From positions 1,112,501 through 1,176,500 of the forward strand of contig NZ_LS483470.1 in assembly GCF_900478135.1 (NCBI RefSeq): 64,000 bases of DNA. The letters are read 5' to 3'. Each line of letters begins with the position of its first letter. Within the stretch, counting starts at the first letter, position 1. Below are positions 36,678 to 45,843 of this stretch, piece after piece. Under the pieces are notes generated by a model, which saw only the letters and a list, made by a program, of their open reading frames with translations, did no database searches and was not told the origin of the DNA. Source of the DNA: Leminorella richardii. Lineage in GTDB: Bacteria > Pseudomonadota > Gammaproteobacteria > Enterobacterales > Enterobacteriaceae. Made by a program: the position numbers and the translations under genes.

Positions 36678-36694
36678 ATGATAATAGTTATCAT
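36678..36694. promoter_or_regulatory. Fur box
   Basis: ATGATAATAGTTATCAT matches the inverted core of the Fur consensus GATAATGAT-A-ATCATTATC with near-perfect dyad symmetry. It is 29 nt upstream of the receptor start and 187 nt from the divergent binding-protein gene, so it probably represses the receptor under iron excess and perhaps both. Confidence 0.85.
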
Positions 36695-36880
36695 AGCTAT
36701 TTTCTTTTGATTTGCAGGTAACTGTCAATGGAAACCAGAAAGTGAGTTGTTCCGGTAAAATTGAAGAGAACAGTTATCATTACAGGTGAAGTGTGCCATC
36801 AGGCGGTGGTATTATCTGCGCTTTCCGGCTTAACCAGAGCGCGGCTGGGTTCCATAGTTAATAAAAAGGTTAATCATTTC

Positions 36881-37987
36881 ATGTATAAAGGCGTGCGTTA
36901 TCTACTGATGGCTCTGATTTTCTGTGTATCAGCAGTGAAGGCTGAAGGATGGTCTAAAGAGCTGATAGATGTGACAGGGCAAAAAGTTGTGCTGGAGAAA
37001 AAACCTCAGCGCATCATATTGGCATCGGGCTATAGCCTGCTGGCGTTCTCTTTTGTGCATGAAGATCCAGCGGCAGTGCTGGTAGGCTGGGGCAGTGAGC
37101 TTAAAAAATTTGATGAAGCGACCTATCGACTGTTTGAGAAGTCCTTTCCTGCGCTGGCAAAGATAAGAACCATTGGTAGCGGCAGTGGAGATGAACTTTC
37201 TCTAGAAACGCTGCTTTCTCTTACTCCTGACTTGGTTATTTTTGAAGCCTGGCAAGTACCGCGGTCGCAGTCGCTAATTGCCCTGCTGAAAAAAAGTAAA
37301 ATTCCCGTTGCGGTGATCGACTATTACCAAGAACCGATGAAAAATACCGTAGCGTCTACTCGCCTTTTGGGGCAGCTGTTGGATAGAGAGGAAAAGGCCG
37401 AGGCGGTTATCGACTTTTACCAGCAGCACATGGCGGCGCTGACGGAAAGGTTAAAGGGGAAAGATATCTCTCACCCTAGAGTCTTATTGAACGCCTATCC
37501 CGGCATGTGGGATTGCTGTTGGAGCAGCGGTACCGGCGGGCCTGGTGAATTTATCTCTCTTTTTCAGGGCGAAAATATCGGTGCTGATAAGTTTCCGACT
37601 GCTAACGGCGGGCTGCTCAGCCTTGAGTACGTGATTACAAAAGATCCGCAGATCTACATCGCTACAGGCCACTCTGCGGTAGATCCCATTAAAGCGCTGC
37701 CGATGGGAACGAGCGTCGATCCCGCGGTGAGTCAACGACAGCTTAAGATGCTGACAGAGCAAAAGGGCATTAACACTTTCGATGCAGTAAAAAGCGGTCA
37801 GGTTCACGGATTTTGGAACTACTTTACCGGCTCGCCTTTTAACATCGTGGGGGCAGAAGTGATGGCCAAGTGGATACAGCCTGAGCTTTATCAGGATATT
37901 GATCCACAGAAAACGATGGATGAAATGAATCAACGATTCCTTCCGGTGCCCTTAAAGGGAACCTATTGGACCACTTTACAGAGATAG
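36881..37987 (+). CDS. iron-siderophore-type ABC transporter substrate-binding protein
   Basis: The 368-aa periplasmic protein has a signal peptide (MYKGVRYLLMALIFCVSAVKA) and a BtuF/FhuD-like (type III) fold pattern: DVTGQKVVLEKKPQRIILASG near the N-terminus and LETLLSLTPDLVIFEAW. A Cys-rich patch (GMWDCCWSSGTGGPGEF) is unusual. ATG 36881 was chosen, as the upstream part of the frame does not look like a protein. No permease or ATPase gene lies nearby, so it must borrow one from elsewhere. It is followed 3 nt later by the PPOX gene. Confidence 0.82.
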   Translation: MYKGVRYLLMALIFCVSAVKAEGWSKELIDVTGQKVVLEKKPQRIILASGYSLLAFSFVHEDPAAVLVGWGSELKKFDEATYRLFEKSFPALAKIRTIGSGSGDELSLETLLSLTPDLVIFEAWQVPRSQSLIALLKKSKIPVAVIDYYQEPMKNTVASTRLLGQLLDREEKAEAVIDFYQQHMAALTERLKGKDISHPRVLLNAYPGMWDCCWSSGTGGPGEFISLFQGENIGADKFPTANGGLLSLEYVITKDPQIYIATGHSAVDPIKALPMGTSVDPAVSQRQLKMLTEQKGINTFDAVKSGQVHGFWNYFTGSPFNIVGAEVMAKWIQPELYQDIDPQKTMDEMNQRFLPVPLKGTYWTTLQR

Positions 37988-37990
37988 CTT

Positions 37991-38563
37991 ATGTATATTC
38001 GACCTGAACACATTGTGGGATCTAAAGAACAGCTGCGTCAGTACTACTCGATGCCGAGTGAAATGGTGGTTAAAAAGCAGCTAGACTTTCTTGCTCCCTA
38101 TGGGCAGAAGATGATTGCTCTGTCTCCTTTTCTGGTGCTGGCCACAGTAGGGGAGAGCGGCGTCGACGTTTCTCCCAAGGGCGGGGAGCCGGGATTCGTG
38201 AAAACAGTCGGTGAAAAAACGCTGCTGATTCCCGACTATGCAGGAAATAACCGCCTAGACGGTATGCAAAATATCATCAGCAATCCTCAGGTGGGGCTGA
38301 CGTTTTTTATTCCCGGTGTTAACGAAGTCTTTCGGGTAAACGGCAAGGCGAGACTGTCGCTCGACCCAGCGCTGACGGACTTTTTCAGCGAAACCGGGAA
38401 GAAAGTGAAGTGCACCATTGTTGTCGATATCGAAGAGGCGTTTATTCACTGCGGTCAGGCAATTGCGCTGGCGAAGCTGTGGGAGAGCGAAAGCCAAAGC
38501 CGTAAGGACAAGGCGCCGTCAATGACGTCAATTATTGAGTTTCATCAGGCTAGAACGGCCTAA
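37991..38563 (+). CDS. PPOX-type FMN-dependent flavoprotein (MSMEG_1061-like)
   Basis: The 190-aa protein belongs to the pyridoxamine 5'-phosphate oxidase-like split-barrel flavoproteins: SPFLVLATVGESGVDVSPKGG, LLIPDYAGNNRLDGMQNI, and VGLTFFIPGVNEVFRVNG. The subfamily's reaction is not established. It lies 3 nt after the iron-binding protein, clearly in one transcript, so a role in freeing iron from the siderophore by reduction is possible; that is inference. Confidence 0.8.
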   Translation: MYIRPEHIVGSKEQLRQYYSMPSEMVVKKQLDFLAPYGQKMIALSPFLVLATVGESGVDVSPKGGEPGFVKTVGEKTLLIPDYAGNNRLDGMQNIISNPQVGLTFFIPGVNEVFRVNGKARLSLDPALTDFFSETGKKVKCTIVVDIEEAFIHCGQAIALAKLWESESQSRKDKAPSMTSIIEFHQARTA

Positions 38564-38584
38564 TGCCTTAAAGCAGAAAAGCAA

Positions 38585-38636
38585 AGGTCAGCGTGTCGAT
38601 ATAGCCTGTAGCTCAGGAATACCTACACGCTGACCT
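38585..38636. terminator. 12-bp perfect inverted repeat between the PPOX gene and mutS
   Basis: AGGTCAGCGTGT (38585-38596) pairs with ACACGCTGACCT (38625-38636). A smaller hairpin CCTG-tagct-CAGG lies in the 28-nt loop. No T run of note. It sits between two convergent genes and is likely a shared terminator. Confidence 0.6.
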
Positions 38637-38651
38637 GTTAAAATCTGCTGC

Positions 38652-41213
38652 TTACAGCATGCTCTTCAGACGATAGAGCCACTCCAGCGCCTGCTTAGGC
38701 GACAGCGCATCAGGATCGATAGACTCCAGCGCTTCAACAACCGGCGGCGTCTCTTCATCGGCCGCCAGCAGCGCCATTTGTGCACCTTCTGTAGAGCCGT
38801 TGGCCGCATTAACCGAGAGGGACTCGAGCTCTTTTAGCTTCTGGCGCGCCCGTTTGATAACGTCTCGCGGTACGCCCGCCAGCGCAGCAACCGCCAAGCC
38901 ATAGCTTTTGCTGGCCGCACCCGGCTGTACGCTGTGCATGAAGGCAATAGTTTCTCCATGCTCTACAGCATCCAAATGGACGTTTTCGACCCCTTCCATG
39001 CGGTCGGGCAGGGTTGTCAGTTCGAAGTAGTGGGTTGCAAACAGTGTCATCGCCTTAATCTTATTCGCCAGATTTTCCGCACAGCTCCACGCCAGCGACA
39101 GGCCGTCATAGGTTGACGTACCGCGCCCAATTTCATCCATCAGGATCAGGCTTTGCTCGGTGGCGTTATGCAGAATGTTGGCGGTTTCTGTCATTTCCAC
39201 CATGAAGGTGGAGCGCCCTGAGGCCAGATCGTCAGCGGCGCCAATGCGGGTGAAAATGCGGTCCACTGGCCCGATAGTGGCGCTATCCGCCGGAACAAAG
39301 CTGCCGATATGTGCCATCAGAACGATCAGTGCCGCCTGTCGCATATAGGTGCTTTTACCCCCCATGTTGGGGCCTGTAACAATCAGCATTCTACGCTGTG
39401 GCGACAGCTGTAGCGGGTTGGCGATAAAGGGTTCGTTGATAACCTGCTCAACCACCGGATGGCGACCAGCAACAATTTGAATACCCGGTCTGTCGGAAAG
39501 CGTTGGGCAAACGTAGCCGAGCGTATCGGCGCGTTCAGCCAGACTGCAAAGAACGTCGAGCTCAGCCAGCGCTGTTGCGCTTAGCTGTAAAGCCTCTAGA
39601 TGAGGCAGCAGAAGGTCAAACAGTTCGTCATACAGCCCTTTTTCTATCGCCAGAGACTTTCCTTTTGAGGTCAGAACTTTGTCTTCGTACTCTTTTAGTT
39701 CCGGAATAATGTAGCGCTCGGCGTTTTTCAGCGTCTGTCGGCGAACGTAGTTGATCGGAACAAGGTGGCTTTGACCGCGGCTGACCTGAATGTAGTAGCC
39801 GTGAACAGCGTTAAAGCCCACTTTGAGCGTATCGAGGCCCAGCCTGTCTCGCTCGCGAATCTCCAGCCTGTCGAGATAGTCGGTGGCGCCGTCCGCCAGA
39901 GCGCGCCATTCGTCAAGCTCGGCATTGTAGCCTGGGGCGATAACGCCGCCGTCTCGAATAAGCACCGGCGGTGACTCGATAATCGCGCGTTCCAACAGGT
40001 CTTTAAGCTCGTCAAACTCACTAATTTGGCGCGCCAGAGATTCAACCGCTTCGCTAGATAGCGGAGCAAGCAGAGCGTGAATGTCGGGAAGCTGCTGAAA
40101 GGCGTGACGCATGCGAGCGAGATCGCGAGGGCGTGCGGTACGAAGCGCCAAGCGCGCCAAAATGCGCTCTAGATCGCCAATGCTGCGAAGAAACGGCTGA
40201 ATGTCGCAATAGGCACTCCGCAGCTCCTCTATGGCGGTCTGGCGGCTGCGCAGCGTGTCGAGATTTCTGGTTGGCGCGTGTATCCAGCGTTTGAGCATGC
40301 GGCTGCCCATTGGCGTAACGGTGCGATCGAGAATAGATGCCAGAGTATTTTCGCTGCCGCCAGACAGGTTAAGGGTCAGCTCAAGGTTTCTCCGCGTGGC
40401 GGCATCAAGAATAATGCCGTCCTGCTGGCGCTCAAACGTCAGGCTGCGAATATGGGGCAGCGCCGTCCGCTGTGTGTCTTTGACGTACTGTAGCAGGCAC
40501 CCGGCGGCGCGCAGGGCGTATACGGACTTTTCCACGCCAAAGCCGTTGAGGTCTTTAGTGCCGAACTGCAGATTAAGCTGCTGGCGGGCAGTATCTATCT
40601 CATATTCCCACAGAGGCCTTCTGCGTAGCCCTCGGCGACCTTCAATCAGCGCCATAGCCTCGAAGTTTTCCGGGTAGAGCAGTTCCGCAGGATTGGTGCG
40701 CTGTAGTTCTGCGGCCATTGTTTCCCTGTCGGCCGGCTCCGCAACCTGAAAGCGACCGGAGCTGATGTCTAGCGTCGCGTAGCCAAAGCGCGCACCGTCG
40801 TGCCAGATGGCTGCCAGCAGGTTGTCTTGCCGCTCTTGCAGCAGCGCTTCGTCACTGACCGTTCCCGGTGTGACGATGCGCACCACTTTGCGCTCTACCG
40901 GACCTTTGCTGGTGGCCGGATCGCCGATTTGCTCACAGATAGCGACGGATTCGCCAAGCTGAACCAGTTTCGCCAAATAGTTTTCCACCGCGTGATGGGG
41001 GACACCCGCCATGGGGATGGGCTCGCCGGCAGAGGCGCCGCGCTTGGTGAGAGAGATATCGAGCAGCTGAGACGCCCGCTTGGCATCGTCATAAAACAGT
41101 TCGTAAAAGTCGCCCATGCGATAGAACAGTAAAATTTGAGGATGCTGAGCCTTAAGCTTCATGTACTGCTGCATCATGGGGGTATGGGCGTCTAGGTTTG
41201 CTTTATCACTCAT
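38652..41213 (-). CDS. mutS: DNA mismatch repair protein MutS
   Basis: It recognises mismatches and starts methyl-directed repair with MutL and MutH. The 853-aa protein equals E. coli in length. The mismatch-contact motif YRMGDFYELF is near residue 35. The ATPase has Walker A GPNMGGKST, LVLMDEIGRGTSTYDG as Walker B, and FATHYFELT. The C-terminal dimerisation helix ends the protein (KQALEWLYRLKSML). In E. coli mutS also lies near rpoS, in a highly variable interval; here the iron genes fill it. Confidence 0.97.
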   Translation of the reverse strand: MSDKANLDAHTPMMQQYMKLKAQHPQILLFYRMGDFYELFYDDAKRASQLLDISLTKRGASAGEPIPMAGVPHHAVENYLAKLVQLGESVAICEQIGDPATSKGPVERKVVRIVTPGTVSDEALLQERQDNLLAAIWHDGARFGYATLDISSGRFQVAEPADRETMAAELQRTNPAELLYPENFEAMALIEGRRGLRRRPLWEYEIDTARQQLNLQFGTKDLNGFGVEKSVYALRAAGCLLQYVKDTQRTALPHIRSLTFERQQDGIILDAATRRNLELTLNLSGGSENTLASILDRTVTPMGSRMLKRWIHAPTRNLDTLRSRQTAIEELRSAYCDIQPFLRSIGDLERILARLALRTARPRDLARMRHAFQQLPDIHALLAPLSSEAVESLARQISEFDELKDLLERAIIESPPVLIRDGGVIAPGYNAELDEWRALADGATDYLDRLEIRERDRLGLDTLKVGFNAVHGYYIQVSRGQSHLVPINYVRRQTLKNAERYIIPELKEYEDKVLTSKGKSLAIEKGLYDELFDLLLPHLEALQLSATALAELDVLCSLAERADTLGYVCPTLSDRPGIQIVAGRHPVVEQVINEPFIANPLQLSPQRRMLIVTGPNMGGKSTYMRQAALIVLMAHIGSFVPADSATIGPVDRIFTRIGAADDLASGRSTFMVEMTETANILHNATEQSLILMDEIGRGTSTYDGLSLAWSCAENLANKIKAMTLFATHYFELTTLPDRMEGVENVHLDAVEHGETIAFMHSVQPGAASKSYGLAVAALAGVPRDVIKRARQKLKELESLSVNAANGSTEGAQMALLAADEETPPVVEALESIDPDALSPKQALEWLYRLKSML

Positions 41214-41487
41214 AGAGTTTGTCTTGTTAGTCCCTTGAATTCAGCGGCTGGCGCGGCATTGTTTTCAGCGTCTGACGATGGCGAGAAGCGTTATAAAAGA
41301 TACGTGCGATACCCTAGGCTATTCTGAAGGTCAGGGCAAGAATAAGGCATATCTTTACAACGCATCAGGCGGCGGACGATGTTAAAGAACGCCATGATAA
41401 AGCAAGGAAACGCCTCAATAAATTAAAAAATACGTCAAAGGTAAATCGAGAGCAAAAGATGGGAGATGTCGCTAGAAGTTGGCTGTT

Positions 41488-42447
41488 TTATTCGAACGTT
41501 TTACCCTGAAAGGTTTTACGCCATTCGCTAGGGCTTACGCGATAGCGCTCTTTGAAGCGCTGTCGAAATGACACCGGCGACGCGAAGCCTACGTCCTGTG
41601 CAATGGTTTCCACTGTACGGCTAGTTGACTCCAGCAGAGTATGGCTTCGCTGCAGGCGCTCTACGGTTAACCACTCTCCGATAGACATACCGGTCGCCAG
41701 ATGAAACTGCCGGGTTAAGGTTCTTCGGCTCATCATCGCGCGGGCGGCGAGGGTATCCAGTTGATGGTTCTGTGCCAGATTGTCTTTTAGGAAATCCAGT
41801 AGCGCGTTGATTCGGATATCCTTGGTGGATGATAAAAGAGGACGCTCGATAAACTGTGCCTGACCGCCTTCCCGATGTGGGGGAATAACCATACGTCTGG
41901 CGATGCGGTTAGCAACAACGCTGCCGTAGCGTTGGCGAACAATATGGAGGCAGCAGTCAAGGCCTGCGGCCGTTCCCGCCGAGGTGATGATATCGCCGTC
42001 GTCAACGTATAGGGCGTTGGTATCGAGCTGGATATCGGGAAAGCGCTGGCTAAAGTCTTGTTCATATTCCCAGTGCGTTGCAGCGCGCCGATGGGCAAGC
42101 AGGCCCGCGTAGGCCAAAACATAGGTGCCTAAGCAGAGCCCGACAGTGCATGCACCTCGACGGTGTGCTTCAGTGAGCGCTGCCAGCAGAGCAGGGTCGG
42201 GTTTCTCCTCAGGGTGAGGCCAAAAGGGAATAACGATAATATCGGCCTGTGCTAGCGCCTCTATTCCCTGTTCTGCATTCAGAGTCAGGCCAAGCGTTGA
42301 GCGCACGATGCCCGGTGTCTGGGCACATACCTTTAGGTCGAACAGCTTTTCGTGAGGCAAAGTACTGCCAAAAATCGTGCAGGGAACGGAGAAGTGAAAG
42401 GGGCTGAAGCCATCGGTAGCAATGACGACAACTGACGGGACTGTCAT
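41488..42447 (-). CDS. GlxA/FtrA-type transcriptional regulator (DJ-1-like + AraC HTH)
   Basis: The 319-aa protein has an N-terminal DJ-1/PfpI-like amidotransferase fold (about 1-190; CTVGLCLGTYVLAYAGLL at the nucleophile-elbow position) and a C-terminal AraC-type DNA-binding domain (about 215-310; RMMSRRTLTRQF, IAQDVGFASPVSFRQRFKER). Such regulators often control a neighbouring catabolic gene. The metallo-hydrolase upstream on the same strand (54 nt away) is the natural candidate partner. The ligand is not known. Confidence 0.87.
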   Translation of the reverse strand: MTVPSVVVIATDGFSPFHFSVPCTIFGSTLPHEKLFDLKVCAQTPGIVRSTLGLTLNAEQGIEALAQADIIVIPFWPHPEEKPDPALLAALTEAHRRGACTVGLCLGTYVLAYAGLLAHRRAATHWEYEQDFSQRFPDIQLDTNALYVDDGDIITSAGTAAGLDCCLHIVRQRYGSVVANRIARRMVIPPHREGGQAQFIERPLLSSTKDIRINALLDFLKDNLAQNHQLDTLAARAMMSRRTLTRQFHLATGMSIGEWLTVERLQRSHTLLESTSRTVETIAQDVGFASPVSFRQRFKERYRVSPSEWRKTFQGKTFE

Positions 42448-42501
42448 GGAGACTCCTGTCCTGACGGATAAAAATGAGGCCTACCGAAATAGGCGCTGAG
42501 C

Positions 42502-43284
42502 TTACAGTGTACAGGATTCTCCATCTTCCGGAACTCGCAGACACGAATTGAAACCATGTTCACGGGAAAATTGACGAAGGGCGTTTCTTGTTAAGGCGCA
42601 GTGATTGATAGCTTCCATATGTGTTGCTATCAGAACGGCATCTGGCACTTTTTTATGCACCTGAAAGACGTCTTCTGTTCCCATAATAATGGCGCCGAAA
42701 CGATCAATTTGCGCATATCCCGCATTCAAAACGACGACGTCAGGACGGTAGGTTGATAGCGCACTGTCAACGTGATGGTTCCAGACGGTGTCTCCAGCCA
42801 GATATAAGGTCTTTTCTTGAGGATGCGTAAAAACGACGCCACAGGCTTCTCCGAGCCGTTGAGCGATCGCGTCGTCAGCATAGGCTTCATCGCTACCGTG
42901 CTGCCCTGAGGTTTTGCTCAGAATAATACCTGCGAACTCGGTTTTATCTGAGAGGATATGAACATGCTGAAAGCCTTCTGCCCGAATGATTTCAGCGTCC
43001 TGCTTGTTTTGAGTGAAGACGATCTTCTCTTTTGGCAAGAGGCGCGCTGCGGCAGTGTCCCAATGGTCGAGATGCGTGTGGGTAACAATGACAGCGTCTA
43101 CATCAACAATTTGCGCCATATCCAACGGTAGCGAAACGAGTGGGTTGGACAAGTGGGCGTTTAGCGTACCGGCAAAGCCGGGATAAGCGCTTTTTTCAGC
43201 CAGCATGGGGTCAATAAGAAACCGCTTGCCTGCGTATTCAATTTTCATGGTAGCGTTGCGTATTTGCGTGAGTTTCATGGGCAT
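42502..43284 (-). CDS. MBL-fold metallo-hydrolase (UlaG-like)
   Basis: The 260-aa protein has the metallo-beta-lactamase motif THTHLDHWD and further ligands in SGQHG, YLAGDTVW and ATHMEAINH. The general type is that of UlaG-like lactonases and related phosphodiesterases; the substrate is unknown. ATG 43284 has AGAGAA upstream; ATG 43278 is an equal alternative. It precedes the AraC-type regulator on the same strand and is divergent from pncC. Confidence 0.82.
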   Translation of the reverse strand: MPMKLTQIRNATMKIEYAGKRFLIDPMLAEKSAYPGFAGTLNAHLSNPLVSLPLDMAQIVDVDAVIVTHTHLDHWDTAAARLLPKEKIVFTQNKQDAEIIRAEGFQHVHILSDKTEFAGIILSKTSGQHGSDEAYADDAIAQRLGEACGVVFTHPQEKTLYLAGDTVWNHHVDSALSTYRPDVVVLNAGYAQIDRFGAIIMGTEDVFQVHKKVPDAVLIATHMEAINHCALTRNALRQFSREHGFNSCLRVPEDGESCTL

Positions 43285-43553
43285 TTTTCTCTGTTGTTAA
43301 GCGCAAAAGTGCGTGAGAAAAGTGTAAGTCAGAGAGGCAGGGGTTAATGAGTGGCTCAATGGTCATTTATCGATGATAACGGGCCAAATTCACTGTTTAG
43401 CCAATCAAGAACGTGAAGGGATTCATTGTGATAACTCAGAGAGATGGAATGCGCCTTCCAGCTTTTCCTAAAGTTGTTTGATTTTAGAGTTCTTCTTTCT
43501 TATGTTTACGAACAGCATTTTGACAATGCCATAAGGCAAAAGTGAGGAACCGC

Positions 43554-44039
43554 GTGGACAAAGAAATCTGTCAACTGAGTCAAACGGTAGGTGAGCGTTT
43601 GAAGGCTAGAGGATGGACTATCACCTGTGCGGAGTCTTGTACTGGGGGGCTGGTCGCCGCCTATCTGACAGAAATTGCAGGCAGTTCTTCCTATTTTGAG
43701 CGCGGCTTTGTGACCTATAGCAATCAGGCCAAGCGAGATATGCTGGGTGTCAGCCCTTCTACACTAGAGTCTCAGGGAGCTGTCAGCGGTGCAACCGTCA
43801 TTGAAATGGCAAAAGGGGCGCTAAAGGCGGCGAATGCCGATCTCTCTCTATCGATCAGCGGCATTGCCGGGCCAGATGGCGGAACGGCACAAAAGCCCGT
43901 GGGTACAGTCTGGTTTGGCTGGGCAAACAGTGACGGGCTAGTGTTAAGCGAAGTGTGTCGATTTGACGGCGATCGCCATAGCGTTCGCCAGCAGGCGGTT
44001 CACTATGCGCTGAGCGTCGTGCTGGAAAAATTTCTTTAA
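43554..44039 (+). CDS. pncC: nicotinamide-nucleotide amidohydrolase PncC
   Basis: It deamidates NMN to nicotinate mononucleotide for NAD recycling. The 161-aa CinA C-terminal domain has TCAESCTGGLVAAYLTEIAGSS and ISGIAGPDGGTAQKPVGTVWF. I chose GTG 43554 with GAGGAAC upstream; the GTG at 43542 would overlap that site. It lies just before recA as E. coli ygaD does. Confidence 0.94.
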   Translation: MDKEICQLSQTVGERLKARGWTITCAESCTGGLVAAYLTEIAGSSSYFERGFVTYSNQAKRDMLGVSPSTLESQGAVSGATVIEMAKGALKAANADLSLSISGIAGPDGGTAQKPVGTVWFGWANSDGLVLSEVCRFDGDRHSVRQQAVHYALSVVLEKFL

Positions 44040-44051
44040 ATTCGCTTGATA

Positions 44052-44067
44052 CTGTATGACCATACAG
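44052..44067. promoter_or_regulatory. LexA box of recA
   Basis: CTGTATGACCATACAG matches CTGT-N8-ACAG, 77 nt before the recA ATG. It is nearly a perfect palindrome and overlaps the likely promoter (ACAGTATAAT). Confidence 0.95.
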
Positions 44068-44144
44068 TATAATCACTTTCATCAAGGGCGCATCAGCGCC
44101 TTAAATATATCTATGAGTCAGTTTGAAAATTGTGGAGCCGCATA

Positions 44145-45194
44145 ATGGATGACAATAAGCAAAGAGCACTAGCCGCTGCCCTGGGGCAAATCGAGAAGCA
44201 GTTTGGTAAAGGTTCAATTATGCGTTTGGGTGACACTCAGGCGCTTGACGTTGAGTCCATTTCAACCGGTTCACTGAGTTTGGACATCGCGCTGGGTATC
44301 GGCGGCCTGCCAATGGGGCGAGTTGTTGAAATCTTCGGGCCAGAATCTTCAGGTAAAACGACGCTGACTCTGTCTGTTATTGCTCAGGCGCAGAAAGAAG
44401 GGAAAACCTGTGCATTTATCGATGCCGAACACGCCCTCGATCCAGTCTATGCCGCTAAGCTGGGCGTTCAGGTCGACGATCTGCTGATTTCTCAGCCCGA
44501 CACCGGCGAGCAGGCTCTGGAAATTTGTGACGCACTGGTGCGTTCTGGCGCCGTTGACGTGATTATTATCGACTCCGTAGCCGCACTGACGCCGAAGGCT
44601 GAAATTGAAGGTGAAATGGGTGATTCTCACGTAGGCCTACAGGCTCGACTGATGTCGCAGGCTCTGCGTAAGCTGACGGGTAACATTAAAACCGCTAAGT
44701 GCTTGGTTATCTTTATTAACCAGATTCGTATGAAAATCGGCGTTATGTTTGGTAACCCAGAAACCACCACCGGTGGTAACGCTCTGAAATTCTATTCTTC
44801 TGTTCGTCTGGATATTCGCCGCGTTGGTGCGATAAAGGATGGGGAAGAGGTCGTCGGTAACGAAACTCGCGTTAAAGTTGTGAAGAACAAGATTTCTGCA
44901 CCGTTCCGCCAGGCGGATTTCCAAATCCTCTATGGCACAGGGATCTCAAAAGAGAGCGAGCTTATCGATCTGGGCGTGAAGCACAAGCTGGTTGATAAGT
45001 CTGGCGCTTGGTATGCCTATAACGGCGACAAGATTGGTCAGGGTAAGGCTAATTCAATGAAGTTCCTTCAGGAAAATCCGGCTATTTCTTCCGAGCTGGA
45101 AAAGCGCCTGCGTGAACTGCTGTTAACAAGCAATCCGGTTATCTCTACGTCAGAAGACAGTGAATCAGAGATGCCGGAAGACGAAGAGTTTTAA
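44145..45194 (+). CDS. recA: recombinase RecA
   Basis: A strand-exchange ATPase and SOS co-protease. The 349-aa protein starts MDDNKQRALAAALGQIEKQF. Walker A is GPESSGKTT; further motifs are ALEICDALVRSGAVDVIIIDS (Walker B) and LRKLTGNIKTAKCLVIFINQ. The acidic C-terminus ends EMPEDEEF. ATG 44145 was chosen with TGGAG upstream; the frame extends to a TTG at 44130 that is not a likely start. Under a LexA box and followed by recX. Confidence 0.98.
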   Translation: MDDNKQRALAAALGQIEKQFGKGSIMRLGDTQALDVESISTGSLSLDIALGIGGLPMGRVVEIFGPESSGKTTLTLSVIAQAQKEGKTCAFIDAEHALDPVYAAKLGVQVDDLLISQPDTGEQALEICDALVRSGAVDVIIIDSVAALTPKAEIEGEMGDSHVGLQARLMSQALRKLTGNIKTAKCLVIFINQIRMKIGVMFGNPETTTGGNALKFYSSVRLDIRRVGAIKDGEEVVGNETRVKVVKNKISAPFRQADFQILYGTGISKESELIDLGVKHKLVDKSGAWYAYNGDKIGQGKANSMKFLQENPAISSELEKRLRELLLTSNPVISTSEDSESEMPEDEEF

Positions 45195-45230
45195 TTTAGG
45201 CCTGTCGATTTTCATCGAGAATAGCCGTTT

Positions 45231-45704
45231 ATGAACTCACTGTTGGCTCGCGCAATGCGGCTACTGTCCCAGCGGGACTTCAGTGAGGCAGAGATGCGCC
45301 GTAAGCTTCTTACGGCGCATTCTTCTTTTCGGACTCAGGGAGAGCGAGAGCCTGTTTCAGAAGAGGATGTTAACGGCGTTATTGAGTACTGCCGGCAGCA
45401 TGGTTGGCTCAACGATTCTGACTACGGCGTAAGATTTGTTGAAAGCCGCAGTAGAAAAGGCTACGGGCCTCGGCGCATTCTGCTTGAGATGCAGCAAAAG
45501 GGGATTAATCAAGAAGAAGCCAAGGCGGCGCTGGCCTCTTGTGATCTAGACTGGTTTGCATTAGCTAAAGAAGCTGCCTATCGAAAGTCAAACGGTACTC
45601 TACCGGTGGATTGGAAAGAGAAGGCTAAGCTACAGCGCTATCTTATCCAACGGGGATTTCGTCAGGATGAGATCCACGCTGTTTTTAGCGATTCTGAATA
45701 TTAA
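45231..45704 (+). CDS. recX: regulatory protein RecX
   Basis: It binds RecA filaments and limits their growth. The 157-aa protein is largely helical, with the three-helix repeats typical of RecX (ALRLLSQRDFSEAEMRRKL-like at 7-26, YCRQHGWLNDSDYG, LIQRGFRQDEIHAVF). It lies 36 nt after recA and is probably expressed by read-through, as in E. coli. Confidence 0.94.
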   Translation: MNSLLARAMRLLSQRDFSEAEMRRKLLTAHSSFRTQGEREPVSEEDVNGVIEYCRQHGWLNDSDYGVRFVESRSRKGYGPRRILLEMQQKGINQEEAKAALASCDLDWFALAKEAAYRKSNGTLPVDWKEKAKLQRYLIQRGFRQDEIHAVFSDSEY

Positions 45705-45843
45705 CGCCTCTGCGGATTTACTTCCCTCTCAAGACATTTTATCTTATGCCTACTTTTTTAAAGCGTAAGCCGGTCGTTTTTCCAACTCCATAACCAGTTA
45801 CGTACCGCCTTCATGTCATCTATAGCCAGATATTGGAATTTAT

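Noticed and set aside
34511..36694. Longer start of the TonB receptor at 36694
   Set aside because: The first codons are formed by the Fur box; the signal peptide fits the start at 36649.
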